A stretch of DNA of 64,000 nucleotides from Chlorops oryzae (Eukaryota; Arthropoda; Insecta; Diptera; Chloropidae): assembly GCA_020466095.1 (NCBI GenBank), contig CM035808.1:17027853-17091852 (forward strand), read 5' to 3'. Below are positions 44,501-57,789 of this stretch, piece after piece; within the stretch, counting starts at the first letter, position 1, and each line of letters begins with the position of its first letter. Made by a program: the position numbers and the translations under genes. The notes beneath the pieces are model-generated. The model did not search any database and was not told the DNA's origin. It was given only the letters and a program-made list of their open reading frames with translations.

Positions 44501-46780
44501 CCTTCGAGTGTCTCGCTTCCCTTTGCTTTTATTCTACGAAACAAAAAAAGAAGAAAAAAAAAACCAACCATTTATTAAACATGTCCTTATCTTTTTTAGC
44601 GGCTCGACGTAATCGGTTTGTAAACAACGAAAATCATTGTTTGACTTTCTTTGGTGTCTTTTGTCTGATTTCTTTTTGGATACCAGCGAGCGAAAAAGAA
44701 GAAAACGATAAAATCCAGCGACAAGCAACGGCTTAAGAAACTCCAACTCCAATCGAAATTGCATGCGTCAACTGAAGCGTTCAAAATTGGTTTATTTTGC
44801 TCGATTAATTTCCTTTGATGATGTATGTAAAATGCTTTTGAAAAGGACGACAAAAGGAGCTGACAGAAAAGCTGTCCTTATACATCGGTAAGTGGTAGTG
44901 CTATTAAGGATTATTCTCTTCGCATAGATTGGATAGGATATTGATAGATATTTAATATAAAACCTTCTTTTTTTTTGCGACAAATGGAGCATCGAAGATA
45001 TTCCATAAAATGAATACGCCGTTTTGATGTTTAAGTCTTCCTTATTGCTTTTCGAAACATATTGTACCAAAAATTCGACATGAGCCCGTCTCAGTTGTCA
45101 ATTGTTCGCTGTTGATGCATATTTTTTTTTTTGTTTTTTGTCTCGTTTGAGGCGAATTTGCCATTCGCGAAGAAACTGAGATCCTCATTTTTATGCTTAT
45201 TTAACAAATCAGCAGAACAACGTTTTGCGCATGCGCGAAGATTTCGAACGTCTACTTCGTTGCGCTCATAAAAGTATTGATGCAAAAATTTTTCAAACGG
45301 AATCCACTTAAACGCAATAAGCACGATAAAACTACATGGGGACATGGAGAGTTGTCTGCTTTTTTTTTTTAATTTTATTTTATTCATTTATTTTGTTTTT
45401 GTTGACTTACGACTTTATTGTTGAACTCCAATAGCCGCGCCGACGCACTTTGACTTGACTGCTGACTGCTGACTGCTGCCTGCTGCCGAGTTGTGACAAT
45501 GTGCAATATGGCTCGAAGTAGCCTTCTTCGTCATCATTTTGGTTCCTCAAAACATAAGCATACACACGAGTTTGTACAAATTCAACTGGTGTCTGTTGAT
45601 GCGCTGATCTTGAGCTGTTGATAATCGCTATTATTGCAACATCGTTTCGTGCCATGCGGCGGCAGAAAATTGAAATTTTTAATTTGTTGCTTGCCTGCTT
45701 TTATTTATGTATCACTTTTAAATTGAAATTCTAAGAAATATATCTTCGAATTGCACGAATTAAGAAAGACTACATTCGACGGGGTCGTTTATGTATCGAT
45801 ATCAACTAAAATATGCACTGCCCTTGGAAGTGCTTCGAGAAGTCGCGACTTTTCTGCTTTTATGCGCCCGATCCATCAATGGACTTCATTGATGTTTAAA
45901 CATGACAGGATTTGAACGCTTCATTTATTATTAAAGATGGAATTAAAAGAATGTCAATTTTCCATTTCAATGAATATTGCCGCGTTTGAGTAGTCAACTT
46001 GAAATTGAATTGATTAAAATGCACTTAAGGATCCCGTTCATTGGTACATATCTATAAATTTATGAATAGGTACGTTAAATCGCAGTTATCGTTATTTGTG
46101 AGTCGTTTTATATTGTCTCTGGTTTTTCGTACTTGAAGCTTATATCTCATTGCATTGCCATTCACCATCTCAGCGTTTTTTCGATCAGATTGGTTTACTA
46201 TTCATCATAAGTAGTTCGAGCGAAGTTTCTCGGCTTGTTCTATGCTTTCATCCGATATTTGCTCCACGGTAGCCTAACCATTTGTGTAATTGCCGAAGCG
46301 TTAAGGTAATCGTATACTTTTCATCCGCTCTTCGACGATTTTCGTATGCTCTGCCTTCAGGCTTCAATTCCAATTCTAAATGGCATTTATTTTTTCAGCA
46401 AAACTTTTATATAATCGACTTTGATGAGTTGGGTATTGCTAAGAATGGAATTGGATGTAAATGTTTTTTTTTATACAATTTCATAGTCAGAATCTTATAA
46501 TTATTTTTGAAGTCTTAACAAAACAATTTACTGCGAAAAATTCCACTTTTTTTATAAGAAGCAGTAAAGGGTTAAAAAATTAATTCAATTATCATCTCTG
46601 AATTACCAAATCCATAGATTTTTTTATTAGGTACTATACTCAAAACTCTTTTCTTTAAGACATCGAAAGGTCTAACAGTGCATACTACAATTTAATGCTT
46701 TGCATTGGCTTATGGGTAAAAATTCCACTTATTTTGGCAAAAAACCTAGGTATTATTATTTTTTTTTTTAATTTATTCAC
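41540..46780. other. No gene seen
   Basis: Mixed composition, with a short CA run near 43417 and a TGACTGC repeat near 45456-45480. The longest frames (162 codons at 44248, 119 at 43153) start at TTG and are low-complexity. No exon structure could be supported. Confidence 0.5.
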
Positions 46781-46782
46781 AG

Positions 46783-47195
46783 TAAAGCTGTAAAAATGCT
46801 TAAATTTACACTACTCGAGTGTATTCGGTATTTTTCGTCAAGTAATCGTTACTTAGTACTCGTTACTAAGTACTCATTATATTTTTTCAAATATTGTTCA
46901 CGAACGAATGACGTTGCATGAATAACTCAATGTTGATAAAGTAATCAAAAGCTCTCATGCTCTTTGAATCTTCACCCAGTATTTAGTAACCAAATATCAA
47001 CTCAACTCAATCTACTACCATACTGTTTTGTGCACCAATTACATTAGTACTTTATTACTCTGGCAACCATCAGCTGGCATGTGTGCAAAAAAAGTTCTAG
47101 TAACGAGATACTTCGATCAGTAACGAGACGTTATTGATTACGGACTAGAGTAATCGTTACTTTTTACCGAACAGTAACGATATTTTACAGCTCTA
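46783..47195. mobile_element. hAT MITE with TARAGCTGTAAAA ends
   Basis: TAAAGCTGTAAAA (46783-) and the complement of TTTTACAGCTCTA (47183-47195) are the ends. ATTCACAG and ATACACAG flank it, seven of eight identical. The interior has many AGTAACGATTACT-type words (GTAATCGTTACTT, AGTACTCGTTACTAAG). Confidence 0.8.
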
Positions 47196-49589
47196 ATACA
47201 CAGAGTCTGTGCATACGAGAAAATTCCATTACAACAAGAGCACAGCTCACATTTTTGCGTACACGTTAAAAATGAATGACTATGCAGAAAATAGTTTTTT
47301 TCTGAAAATATATTTTTCTTGATACGCTGTCAAATAATAAAGACAGAAGAAACATTAAAAGACAAAACGATAGATTTAATAGTTTAATTGCGAGTTTGCG
47401 CTTTAAATATTTTTTGCAGTGCATATGACTCTTACACATATGTATGTAGATACTTGACAAAATTTTTCATAAATGACCAATTCATTAATTTGTTCACCAG
47501 CGAAATCATGTCTTATTACAAATTGTATCTTAGTGATATATCGATGAATAATTGGACGACGAGTATCTGCAATGACACATTGGTGGGTTACATGTATGTG
47601 AAGTGGATGCTATAACTCCACGAAGATGCCTTGAGCCATCGTTGTGCTAATTTCATAAAATTAGGTCATAATCACTGGATCTTCGATCATTGATTTCCTG
47701 GGATTTCGGTTGACAAAAATTGTGAAGTGGTCGCGTAGGGAAGCACAAACATCTCTTCTTACAAAGTACAGGATTCATCGATGAAAATAGGTGACAGTAT
47801 CATGATACTACATGGGGACATGTCTGTGGAGGATGCTGTTCAATGTCTTGAATCTCATTGGCTACAGAAATTTAAATATTGGTGAAGAAGAAGTGATCGA
47901 CTCAGAATCCAAACCCGGGTTGATCCCTGTAGCGACAAAAATTGATTAAAAATAGATTTCAAAAATTCGAAATATTCAGAGGAAGACAAAGAAAAAAGAG
48001 TTTTCAATGTTTCTTTAAATTGACATTATAGAGAAGAACACGTGTCATGCTATCAAATGCTTTTTTCGCCATACGCATCCTAGCAGTACCATGCACTAGT
48101 GACTTTTTCAAACCCTCACGAAGACAATTCACCTGAAGTCCTGTAGCTCTGCACAAATTTCATTACAAGTAGGTCAAATCACCAGGCTCGTTGATCTATC
48201 AGGGACTTTTATGCTGGATTCGAGAGACAACTGACCAAAATTGTACACTGGTGAGTGGAGATGCAATGCTTTAGGCACACTAACTTTTAGATAGCCTTAA
48301 GACCGGATAGAAAATTGAATATCAGAAATACTCTCAAATGTGTACAAACTTCTTGAAATGAAGAGTTCAAAGTAAATAATTCATAAGAAAAAGTAAATCG
48401 TAAGTATTTTAAAAGCAATTAAAAGTTCCGAAAAAATGCTTCCAAAGTTCCGAAGAAATAACCAAAGAGGTTAGAAAGTATTCAATTCAGTAGAAAAAGG
48501 ATCGTTCGCACGATCTGGAAACAATACGATTGGAGTAAACTCACAAATTATAATCGGTGAGTGAATGCAAAAAGAGGGAATAAATCTTTCAAACTAGAAT
48601 AGAAAGATTATCGAAAAGAAAAACCATGTTTCACAAGAACTTGAAGAACACGAAGACGTGATGGCATGGATTTTTAATATACCCAAATGCATGGATCATT
48701 TTACAATTTCATTATAGTTGCTTCAAGCCTAAATATTTTTCATAAAACCATTCAAGCCATAAAAGAAAGCAGCAGAGAGAAAAGTCAACGTTAAGCAGTA
48801 ACGCTGGTAGTCAGTCAATATGAACAATAGATTCTTATCCAAAGGGCAGTTAAACTTGTCACCAAGATATCGAAGATTGATAACTCCCAAACGAAAGCAT
48901 TTCTCCATTTCAAGAGAACATAAAAAATTCAAAGGAAAAAAAAAAACAAAATAGCCATTCGGGCTCATATTTCAATCAGATAGAAGACCAACTACGAATA
49001 TCGCTTGTTTTATTGGTTCCTTAATATAGAAATGCCCAAACCAGTAGCATGAAAAATTTTTATACTCCCAGCGATAAGGATCTTTAGTGCTTCGCAGCTC
49101 ATGTGCAGTAGTTTCTCGAACTCATTTTATGCCTCACTATTGAAACAAAAAGATTTTACGACATAAAAAGGATTTCAATTGCGCTCGCTTTTCAGTTAAT
49201 AACTCGCTTTTTCCGACTTTCGTTGTTCCATTGACTGTACGACGTTTGGCAACATTTTACCCGCCTCCTGTTTTTCTTTGTCAACATTTCGAGTGATGTT
49301 ACATAAAACATTTATATTCGAAATTGAGGACAATCGTCAGGGTGGGCTGAAGAAGTCTTATCAAACGTATTTCCATAATAAAAAAAAAAAAAACAACCTC
49401 GTTCAAAAAGATAGTAAAAATATTCTTTAACAACTTCAATTTTATAGTTTATTCTTTAATGTTCTTAACTTTTAATGAACGTAGGTACTCACTCATGTCA
49501 GGTCAGAGACGGAATTGCAGCTGTTTGTTCGTGGCAGTTCAGACAGCAGGATCAATACAGACAAAACCGCAATGAAGTACTTATGTAGG

Positions 49590-50058
49590 TATACTCACGG
49601 GGACATGAGTAAGAACAAGTTCGAGAATGGATCCGATGGCACCATTTCTAGGGGTACCTCCAGTACTAGGGTCTGTTACGAAAATCACAAAAACTGCTCT
49701 AAAACCGGAGTTTTTCAAGATATTTTAATGAAATTTGTTATTTGAATATGCTTAAAGGCAAGTAATATGAATTCCAAAAATTGGAAAAGTGGGCGTAGCA
49801 GAAGGATGTTTTTCGAAATATTTCAATGAAGCTTAGAATTTGGCCGTATTTTTAAGCCTCCGATTACAATTTCGAAAAAAATTGGGAAAGTGGGCGTGGC
49901 AAAGTGGTGATTTTCATAAAGAAATTGATCAAAAGTCGGTATATGGGGCCCCTTATGGCCTTAAAAAACTGTTGATATTAAAAAATATTTGAACATGTGT
50001 GTCGTGTCGGGTATTCTAATGTCAGGCTCGCCTGACTATAACACCCTTACTTGTTTTT
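49590..50058 (+). mobile_element. DINE-1-like repeat, 3' part
   Basis: Two AAAGTGGGCGTRGC blocks are followed by GGGTATTCTAATGTCAGGCT, where GTCAGGCTCGCCTGAC forms a perfect stem, then CTATAACACCCTTACTTGTT. This mirrors the INE-1 3' end in order. The 5' end is not clear. Confidence 0.75.
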
Positions 50059-50323
50059 GAATGAATATGTAAAACCCGTGTGTTTTCCAGGTGTGAATAT
50101 CCCTTATATATAAAGTGTCCAAATTAAAATAAAAATTTCAGATAATTTTTTGTTAAAATTTTTTTTAAACAAATCTGGATTGAATGAATTTGGTGTAGCC
50201 GTTTTTTATTTTTACGTACAGCAAAATCTTCTTTGCCAATTTATGACACGGCTCACTAACGACTTTGGACATTGGATTATAGTTGAATTGAGTAAATATT
50301 GAAATCCACTTATCTTATAAGTA

Positions 50324-50949
50324 CCCGGCTGGAATTTTCTTAGAGAAATCTAGTTACTACTAGGGAAAGGGCGTAGCGAGAGAAAGAGTGCTTTGGTAGC
50401 GGTTATATTTGCCACAGTGGTATATTGAGCAAATATAAGACATTAGCCCAAAAAAAAATTGGGGGGCAAGAAGAAGTTTAGATAGTTTTGGACCAAAAAC
50501 CCAAAAAATCCGAAAAATTCATGAGGTCCGATTTCGATGAAAATTTATATATAGAATAAGTGAAAAGTTCTAAGATTTTGGTACTAAAACTTTTTCAAAA
50601 AACTTATTACAACTAGTCCTTTTTGGACCAGTTTGGAACTAGACCCAAACTAGACTAGTTGTGATCAGTATTTTTAAAATATGTTAGCGTTAAAATTCTT
50701 AGATTTTTATACTTATTCTATATATAAATTTTCATCGAAATCGGACCTCATGAATTTTTCGGATTTTTTGGGTTTTTGGTCCAAAACTCTCTAAACTTCT
50801 TCTTGCCCCCCAAATTTTTTTTTCGTTTAATGTCTTATGATTGCTCAATATACCACTGTGGCAAATATAAGCGCTACCAAAGCACTCTTTCTCTGGCTAC
50901 GCCCTTGTACTAGGGCCTAGCTCGCGCCGAGGTAGAATTTCCAGCCGGG
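50324..50949. mobile_element. Foldback MITE (626 bp) with CCCGGCTGGAA ends, TA flanks
   Basis: CCCGGCTGGAA at 50324 faces TTCCAGCCGGG ending 50949, with TA outside each end (50322-50323 and 50950-50951). The arms, about 290 bp each, match over most of their length, including CCACTGTGGCAAATATAA, CTTCTTCTTGCCCCCC and AAATTTTCATCGAAATCGGA. The centre is a second small palindrome of ACTAGTC/GACTAGT words. Confidence 0.88.
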
Positions 50950-52119
50950 TAGTAATTCTCTGGGATTCTTGGCTGTCATTCAGAGAGCTAGCCAAACGAT
51001 TTCAATGTCTTTCAATGGCTTCATTAGACATAACAAACTTATAATAAGAGGAAAAGAAAAAATTTTCAGTTGATAAAAAAAATTTTTCAATAAAAAAGCT
51101 TAAACGGAGAATTATGTTCTCAGTCACCGCGTGTTGCTGTTAATAAATTGATCAATCATAGTCGAAGCAAATCGACGATTAAAAGGGTGTATTTTTTTGT
51201 TTGTTTTTTTTTTTGCTTCTTTTATCTACATTTTCATGTTCTCTTTTTTCAAGCCAACTTGTTTACAAAACACTTTCAACTGTCAGGTCGAACTCATTTT
51301 GACACCGAATTTGCATTAGTAAAATGATGCACTTCTGTTGCTGCAGCATGCCGCCGCATTCCTGCCGCCTCTTGTGCTGCTCGAAACCGTAAGCCCATGC
51401 TCCAAGTACCTAGCTGATGCCTGTTGGTTGTCTGCTTACGCCATTATAAATGACATTAGTCAACATGTATCTGCGGATTTGCTACTTCGGACAACTGATG
51501 CATGCAGCAGCCGAACGGCCGCACAGCCTAGCAGCCTGAGCAGCCTGGCAGCCTAACGTCTATGCAGGCAGCCTATGCAGCAATAATCAGAAAATAAATT
51601 TTGCAGCATTTTTAATTAATCACTCAAATTCGGTGTGAATGTGTGGTGTGAAAAAATTGCGAGCGACACGTTTTGCTCTTTTGTCTCTGCGTGATTGCTA
51701 AACTCGAAGTGATTTGTGTTGTTATGAAATCTGAAATTTCCTTTTTGACGCCTTGGGATGATGATGACGCTGATACAACAACAACAACAACAGCGGCAAT
51801 GCACAAGTTTTCTGGCACCGAACGAACATGATTTTTATTGCGCCCACACAGAAGTTCAACGCAGTCAAACGCCCACTTTCTAAGCATTACTCCCCATAGT
51901 GCGCCAAGTAGGTGCGCAAAGTGAGTGCCATTAGTGCACTAAGGTCCTTAGCGTGTGCTTAGCGCATCAACACCATGTTTGGTTTATCAATCTAATTTTT
52001 TTTTGCGTTTTGTGATTTCAGCGATAAATAATAACCAAACTCATGCCGTTTTTGCCGTATTTACGGCTGTTCTTTTTCTCCTTCAATTCTTTATTCTTTA
52101 TTCATTATTATTTGTTATT

Positions 52120-52151
<32 letters not shown>

Positions 52152-54596
52152 TCTTATTTTTTGTGTCAATCTTTTGCTCGCATTTACCGGGGGAGCTGTT
52201 TCAGAGAAATATCAACTTGTCAACTCAATTCTCTGATTCGAGACTTGTGAGACGATGAGATGATATAAAACTATTTTTAATTGACTCGGGCAATGTTTAG
52301 CTTAATTTATGTGCAATTTTTTTGGTTTTTGGGAAAAACTCGCAAATGTTTCAGCATCATCCCTTTTTCCCGCACAATTTCACAAAGACACTTTTAAGAG
52401 TTTTCAAAGCGGTTCAACTCATAATTTATGACCAAAAAGAAATACCATTCGCTTTTCTTTGAACTTTTTGTTGTTTTTTTTTTTTTGTCTGACACTCTGT
52501 AAAGATGTTCATATTTCTAATTGGAATCGAAAGACGCATCGACGAGATCGATGGGCGGTTTAAAGGAATTCCTAGAGCAGAAGATGCATCGAGTTTAATT
52601 ACAATCGCTCAGTGCTGACAGTATTTTAGGCCAAGCATTCCCTTGGTTACTTTAAGAAATTTTTTTCTTTATTTCATTGAATGCTTGTTCTATTTCTAAT
52701 GATAAATAGGGGCATTAATGGTAGGCTACGAGCCATATTGCTACTGAAAATGTTCTTCATCGAAACCTGAACCAGTATATTTTTAGATTGTGGGTTAAAA
52801 TTTTTCGAATTCAGCGAACGGTAACCAATTGCTCGACCTCATCTGAATCATAAGGCTTAGAAAGATAAAAAGTTTGAAAATTGAGCTTCCTTCCATTGTG
52901 CCTTAAGTTCTTATGAATCAGTTTTTTGGACCCTTTTAAAAATGTTTATTATTGATTAAGAATCAAAACATTTGTGAAGTGTTTCAAAAGCAGGACTCAG
53001 TTGCAGAAGAGTCGCTGGGGCCCATCTTAGCGCGAAATGAACACGTTATCGAAATGTTCTGTGAACTCAAGCTTATGTGTTTTTTTTGCCAATGCGGGCA
53101 TAATTGCATTCGAGCTAGTTTTTTTTAGTCATGCTAAACAAACAGTCATATTTTTTATGTTATTCATTCTTGAAATCTAATTTGCAAAATTATTTTTTAT
53201 AATCTTATTAATTGAATATCAGGCCAACCAGGGTTAAACCAATGGTTGCCTCGAGATAACCTCAAGTTTGATCGAAAATCCACTAAGTGCAATTTGTTTA
53301 TAATGAATGATATTTAAATTTTTTGAATCAAAATATTTTGCAACCTATCTCAGCTTAATTCAAAAAAAAAATCTAAAAAATTTTCATTGACTCTTTTAAG
53401 GGAATACCCCAAGGCCCGTTTGCTACTGTTCCAGTTAAAGTTTTTCGTCACGATATTCCTCAAAATGTCAAAATTTGATACAACCCCGCCCCAACTGTCC
53501 TTAAGACATAATTGGTGACAAAATATCTTAAATTAAATGTATAACTCGGAAAAAATAACTTTGGTTCTAAATATATTGCCAACCCTGCTGGAAAATTCCG
53601 AATTGTGTGTGGTACAAGCTCAGCAGGAAAAGTCATCGATGATGTCAGGGTGACTTTGGAGCCGGAACGCATGCGATTTCGTATGACTTTTGTGCACAAA
53701 TCGACAGTGACTTCCGGGTGACATTGTCACCCTAGAGGGTGGTATAGCTGCACGTGCTCTTACATGACAGAATCGTCCATTAAGTCTTCGACGACATCAA
53801 TATTGGTTAAAGCTTAAATATCGCTGTCATATACCTATATACATTTAATGAAACAGCTCTGAAATATTGAAAAAATTTTTGGAATATATTCATGTCTGCA
53901 TTTCCTAAGACCAGTAATGGGCGATCCTCCACACTTGGAATGCATGACTTCATGAATGACCTGGCCTGCAGTGTCATGCGTGAAGCTGCCGACATTTGTA
54001 TGGACTTTGCATCGAATCCACTTATGCTTAAGTCTTAAAAGTGTCGGCAGGCGCGCAGCAAGGGGAGAGGGGTTTTAGGGTTTTGTGATAATATCAACTT
54101 AAAGATCAAAACTAAAAAATTTTTTTACTGAAAGGTTATTCTCAGAGGTAGTTTTTAAAAGGAGTCAGAAAGTGGTGCGAAAACCAGAATACACTGAAAA
54201 AATTATTTCATTTTTATTTTATTTATTGTGACAAGATTTTTCTCTGTGTAAAAATCAAAAACAATATATGTATTTTAGATGTCTTTTTTATGAAATATCA
54301 GTCGCCACTTGGTCATCCTTCTATTTTAATTAGTTTTGGAGATATACATTTTTGAAAAAAAGGTTTAATAATTAGGATTTTTCAGGGGTATTTGAAGGAC
54401 CCTAACCTCGGTTTCTACACTGTTTTGCATGTGTTTTGGATCAAAATTATGCTTAAAAAAGCACTAAGATCACTTTCAGGGGGCCGATTGCGTTCCTAAG
54501 CCGGCAAGATCCTTTCCATTACGTCCGATAAAAATGTTCCTTAAATTTTTGTCGTCTTTGACAGCTACCCATATTTTCTGTCGAGCAAATACATAT
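50950..54596. other. No gene seen
   Basis: AT-rich with poly-T runs near 52130 and 52470. The 53460-54050 stretch is a little richer in G and C and contains short open patches, but nothing I can name. Confidence 0.45.
51490..51590. repeat. Imperfect GCAGCCT short repeat
   Basis: AGCAGCC and GCAGCCT words recur about eight times within 100 bp. The ORF across it is low-complexity and not supported. Confidence 0.5.
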
Positions 54597-55004
54597 GACT
54601 GCAACGAATGTCAGTTTTTGGCATACGAGAATTCGAATGTGCTTTAACTTTCGCAAATGCGAATGCGAATGTGGAGTTTTTGAATATTCAGGTGCTAAGA
54701 CACCGATTCAGAATGGCTACTCAGAGATGATCGTGGTGATCGAATTTTTTAGAAGCAGCTTTTTCAAATTCTAATGTTCATTCAGTTTTCATTAAAGTTA
54801 AAATTATCTCCCTTCTTTGGGTTATTAATTATATATTTGGATATCGTATTGATGTTGAGAATTTCCGTTTGCTTTTCCGTAAAAGCATTTATAAAGATCT
54901 TCAAAAGCTTGCGTTTCAGTTCAGTTCTCTCCAGATTATATTGGCAAAATATTCTCCAAATTTTGCGAACCCCAATGCCAATGCGAATATTCGTTGCAGC
55001 ACTA
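54597..55004. mobile_element. Shorter relative of the 40.4-kb hAT-like element
   Basis: The left end GACTGCAACGAATGTCAGTT and right end GCGAATATTCGTTGCAGCAC with ACTA match the 40408-41537 copy. Flanks ATACATAT and GTACATAT agree at seven of eight. It is 408 bp, so most of the interior of the larger copy is missing here. Confidence 0.8.
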
Positions 55005-56067
55005 GTACATATGTCTGTATGTAGAATATCCAGGCCTGTCGATACTTCAAAGTAAAAATTTCTCATTCGTGCTACTGTTCTTGCTCCGGTCCGTGTGAGT
55101 GATTGCCTTTGCCTCCACGAAAGCAACGACATATCAACATCACATTGCGAGATCGCAATTAATAATGAACTTCCGTCTCTTGTAGCTCTCTGTGAGACTA
55201 CCACTGCCACTACAAAGGCGGCTTTAAACCACAAAAGCCCAAAAGCAATATCAAATTTGATGGAATCTAACGAGAAATAATTAAATCAGTGCTCGAAGAA
55301 GTCCACAAAAAATAATACAAAAACAAAAACCAAATAACCCAGACCAAAATTCATTCATGTTTCAATAAAGAGAGTTCGTAGTAATCCAGTCCAGTTAGTA
55401 GGTACTGTTGACTCTTGGACTCATTTAGTCAGCGTTCAACGAAACCGCAATCAGATTTTGGAAATCTACCAATGAAACAAAATTTTATGAGCCAACAATA
55501 ATATCGACTCGGGCCGACAATCGCAGTCACAGCTTTTCAAATGAATCTCAACTTGAGAAAGAAGAAGAAAACAACAACAAGAACAAAAAACATTGAAATC
55601 GAAAGAAGAAAAAAAAATTAATGAAACGAAATGCCATAAAAATCGTACGTGATCGTGTTTGTACTCGTGCTCGTATATCATGTTTTCCACGCTCTTCGGC
55701 AACAAATTCGAGGAATTATGCGCCATTTAAAAACACGCTCTCGGCTTGTGTCCTCTTGTGGGGTAAATCTTTCTGATATCTAGCAGTTTAAGACCGAACA
55801 AAATGACACCTCCCGAAGGGTATCACAGTTGGTTGGAACCGATTGACACAATGGGTTAATGGGTTGTTTCTCAAGTCAAACATTAAATCGTCTAAGATCA
55901 GTTGAAGTTTTTTTTTTTTTATGTCAATCTCAAGACAACACCAAACGTAATTAAAACACTTTTTCGGAAGTGATTAAAATTTTGGGATACTTTTTTTCGG
56001 TAGCATTTTCATCAGAACAACATGAAATTTCATTGTAAATTTCGGACAATGTTTCCGGTGATCTTAA

Positions 56068-56170
56068 CAGTGGCGGATTTACCGAATAGGCAACACAGGC
56101 AGCTGCCTAGGGCGACAAAAGAAAACCCGAAAATTAGGCTGCTGTCTGAGCCGGCAAATTGTCTTACTCC
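56068..56170. mobile_element. One end of a hAT-like element (fragment)
   Basis: CAGTGGCGGATTTACCGAAT followed by AGGCAACACAGGCAGCTGCC and TAGGGCG is the kind of end sequence seen in widespread hAT-type repeats. No partner end was found. Confidence 0.35.
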
Positions 56171-57770
56171 TCCCCTGGATCTTTATTTTTTATTTTTGGG
56201 CTTGAAAGAACTGTGGTCCCTTCGCTAGTGGATTAAACGTATGTGTGTGTTTGAAGACGAGCTTTAACCTGACGTCTTTAGATTCATATATTCTATTCTT
56301 TAGGGCAGAATTACGAATAACGAATGCAATAATGTCTCTCTCAGACTTGTTGCGAATTTTGAAACAAAAGTAGATAACATGTTGCGAGGCATGATATCTC
56401 GATATACAAATGTTGCTAAGCTGAACTAGTTTCGTAACTGTGTTTTTGGACCAAGTTTCATAATTTTTGTGATATTGGGGTGGGTTGGCAATTCAAAAAC
56501 TCGAATTCCTTTTCCTCCGAGGTTTTTCGACCAGCTTTGTAGACCTTCTCAAGAAGTCTCAAATGTGTTAAAAAAAAGCTTTTTGGGAGCGCTGTTCACC
56601 GCGCCTAGAAAATTGCATTTCAGTTATTGGATGCCTTCATCAGACTCAACAGTTGTCACTCAACATGTTGGACAAAAGGAGGTTTAAAAATTTTCGCTAC
56701 CAAAAAAAAAAGTCTGCCCAGTCAACATGCTTCGAACGCAGGTCAATCGAATTTTACTCAACATTTGCTGAACAGTTGAGTCTGCTAAGTGCTTCAATTG
56801 ATGCTATTTTTTATAAAGTCGAAGAATTAAATTGTGATAGCTTTAGGTTTCTATATCCACTTAATCGTTTTTTTTATATTTTTTTTTTCAATTGAACATT
56901 CCTTTGGATAATAACCTCAAACAACATTCAACAGCCTTTTTCAATGATGATGACGACGACTCTTAATCAACCGATCCGAAATCACGTTGCCCGTGCCCAA
57001 ACAGATCTGCAGACATTTGTCAAAGATATTTATTCTCTTTTTCGGTTGTGTAGATCTGTCAATTCCGATATTGTCAATGACTAATCCACCGAAAAGTTGC
57101 GAACTTTTGATACGTTCGGTTGGCGACTTTCGTTTCTGGTTCCGAAAGGTGTGCAATGTAAACAGCTCATCATTTGTTCGGGAAACAAATCAATGCTGTC
57201 GGTAAGATCAAAAATTAAGTGTCAAAAAATGAACGAGATTCGCGTCGCAATAAAATTTAAATCGTTTAGAGGAAAGAAGAAAGCAAAAAAAAAACCATCC
57301 TTTTAATGACTCTTGATGGGAATCAACACGATGAACGCAATTAAGCGACAAAATAACTTTGTCAAGCAAAGGAAATTAAGAAAAAACATTGGACAATCGA
57401 TTGCACCCCAATGAAGAGACAAAATGTTGCAAAATATAAAAATTTTCAGCAACAAAAAGATGCAAGTCCCCGAAAAGCTTTTCAAGAACCTACCAGAAAG
57501 CATTTTCTCACAACTTCATCAAAATTTTTGTAGCTTCGGACACACTTCATCTTTGTCTTGAATGCGCTGGGCAACTATGAAGCATTTTGAATGGTTTATG
57601 CATACAGCGCATGCGCAACATAATCGTTAAGACAGTAGTGTCACGTCTAAACTACTAGCCGCAAGTAGATTGCTCGAGCCACTGGCTGCCAGTTTGTCTC
57701 TGGCGAGGATCACCTTAAACCGGTGCTCAATCCAGCTATCGGGTAAATAAGGAGAAGAAACACTAAAAAA

Positions 57771-57789
57771 AAAGAAAGAAAGAAAGAAA
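57771..57789. repeat. AAAG microsatellite
   Basis: About five AAAG units. A GTT tract follows at 57927-57952. Confidence 0.8.

Noticed and set aside
44248..44736. 162-codon plus-strand ORF
   Set aside because: It starts at TTG, is low-complexity with Ile and Lys runs, and has no domain or exon signals. It is chance in AT-rich DNA.
47890..47940. ACCCGGGTTGATCCC resembling a tRNA T-arm
   Set aside because: No A-box, acceptor stem or anticodon arm could be found around it.
54782..55234. 150-codon minus-strand ORF
   Set aside because: It runs across the right end of the hAT-like element at 54597-55004, has no recognisable domain, and its composition fits chance.
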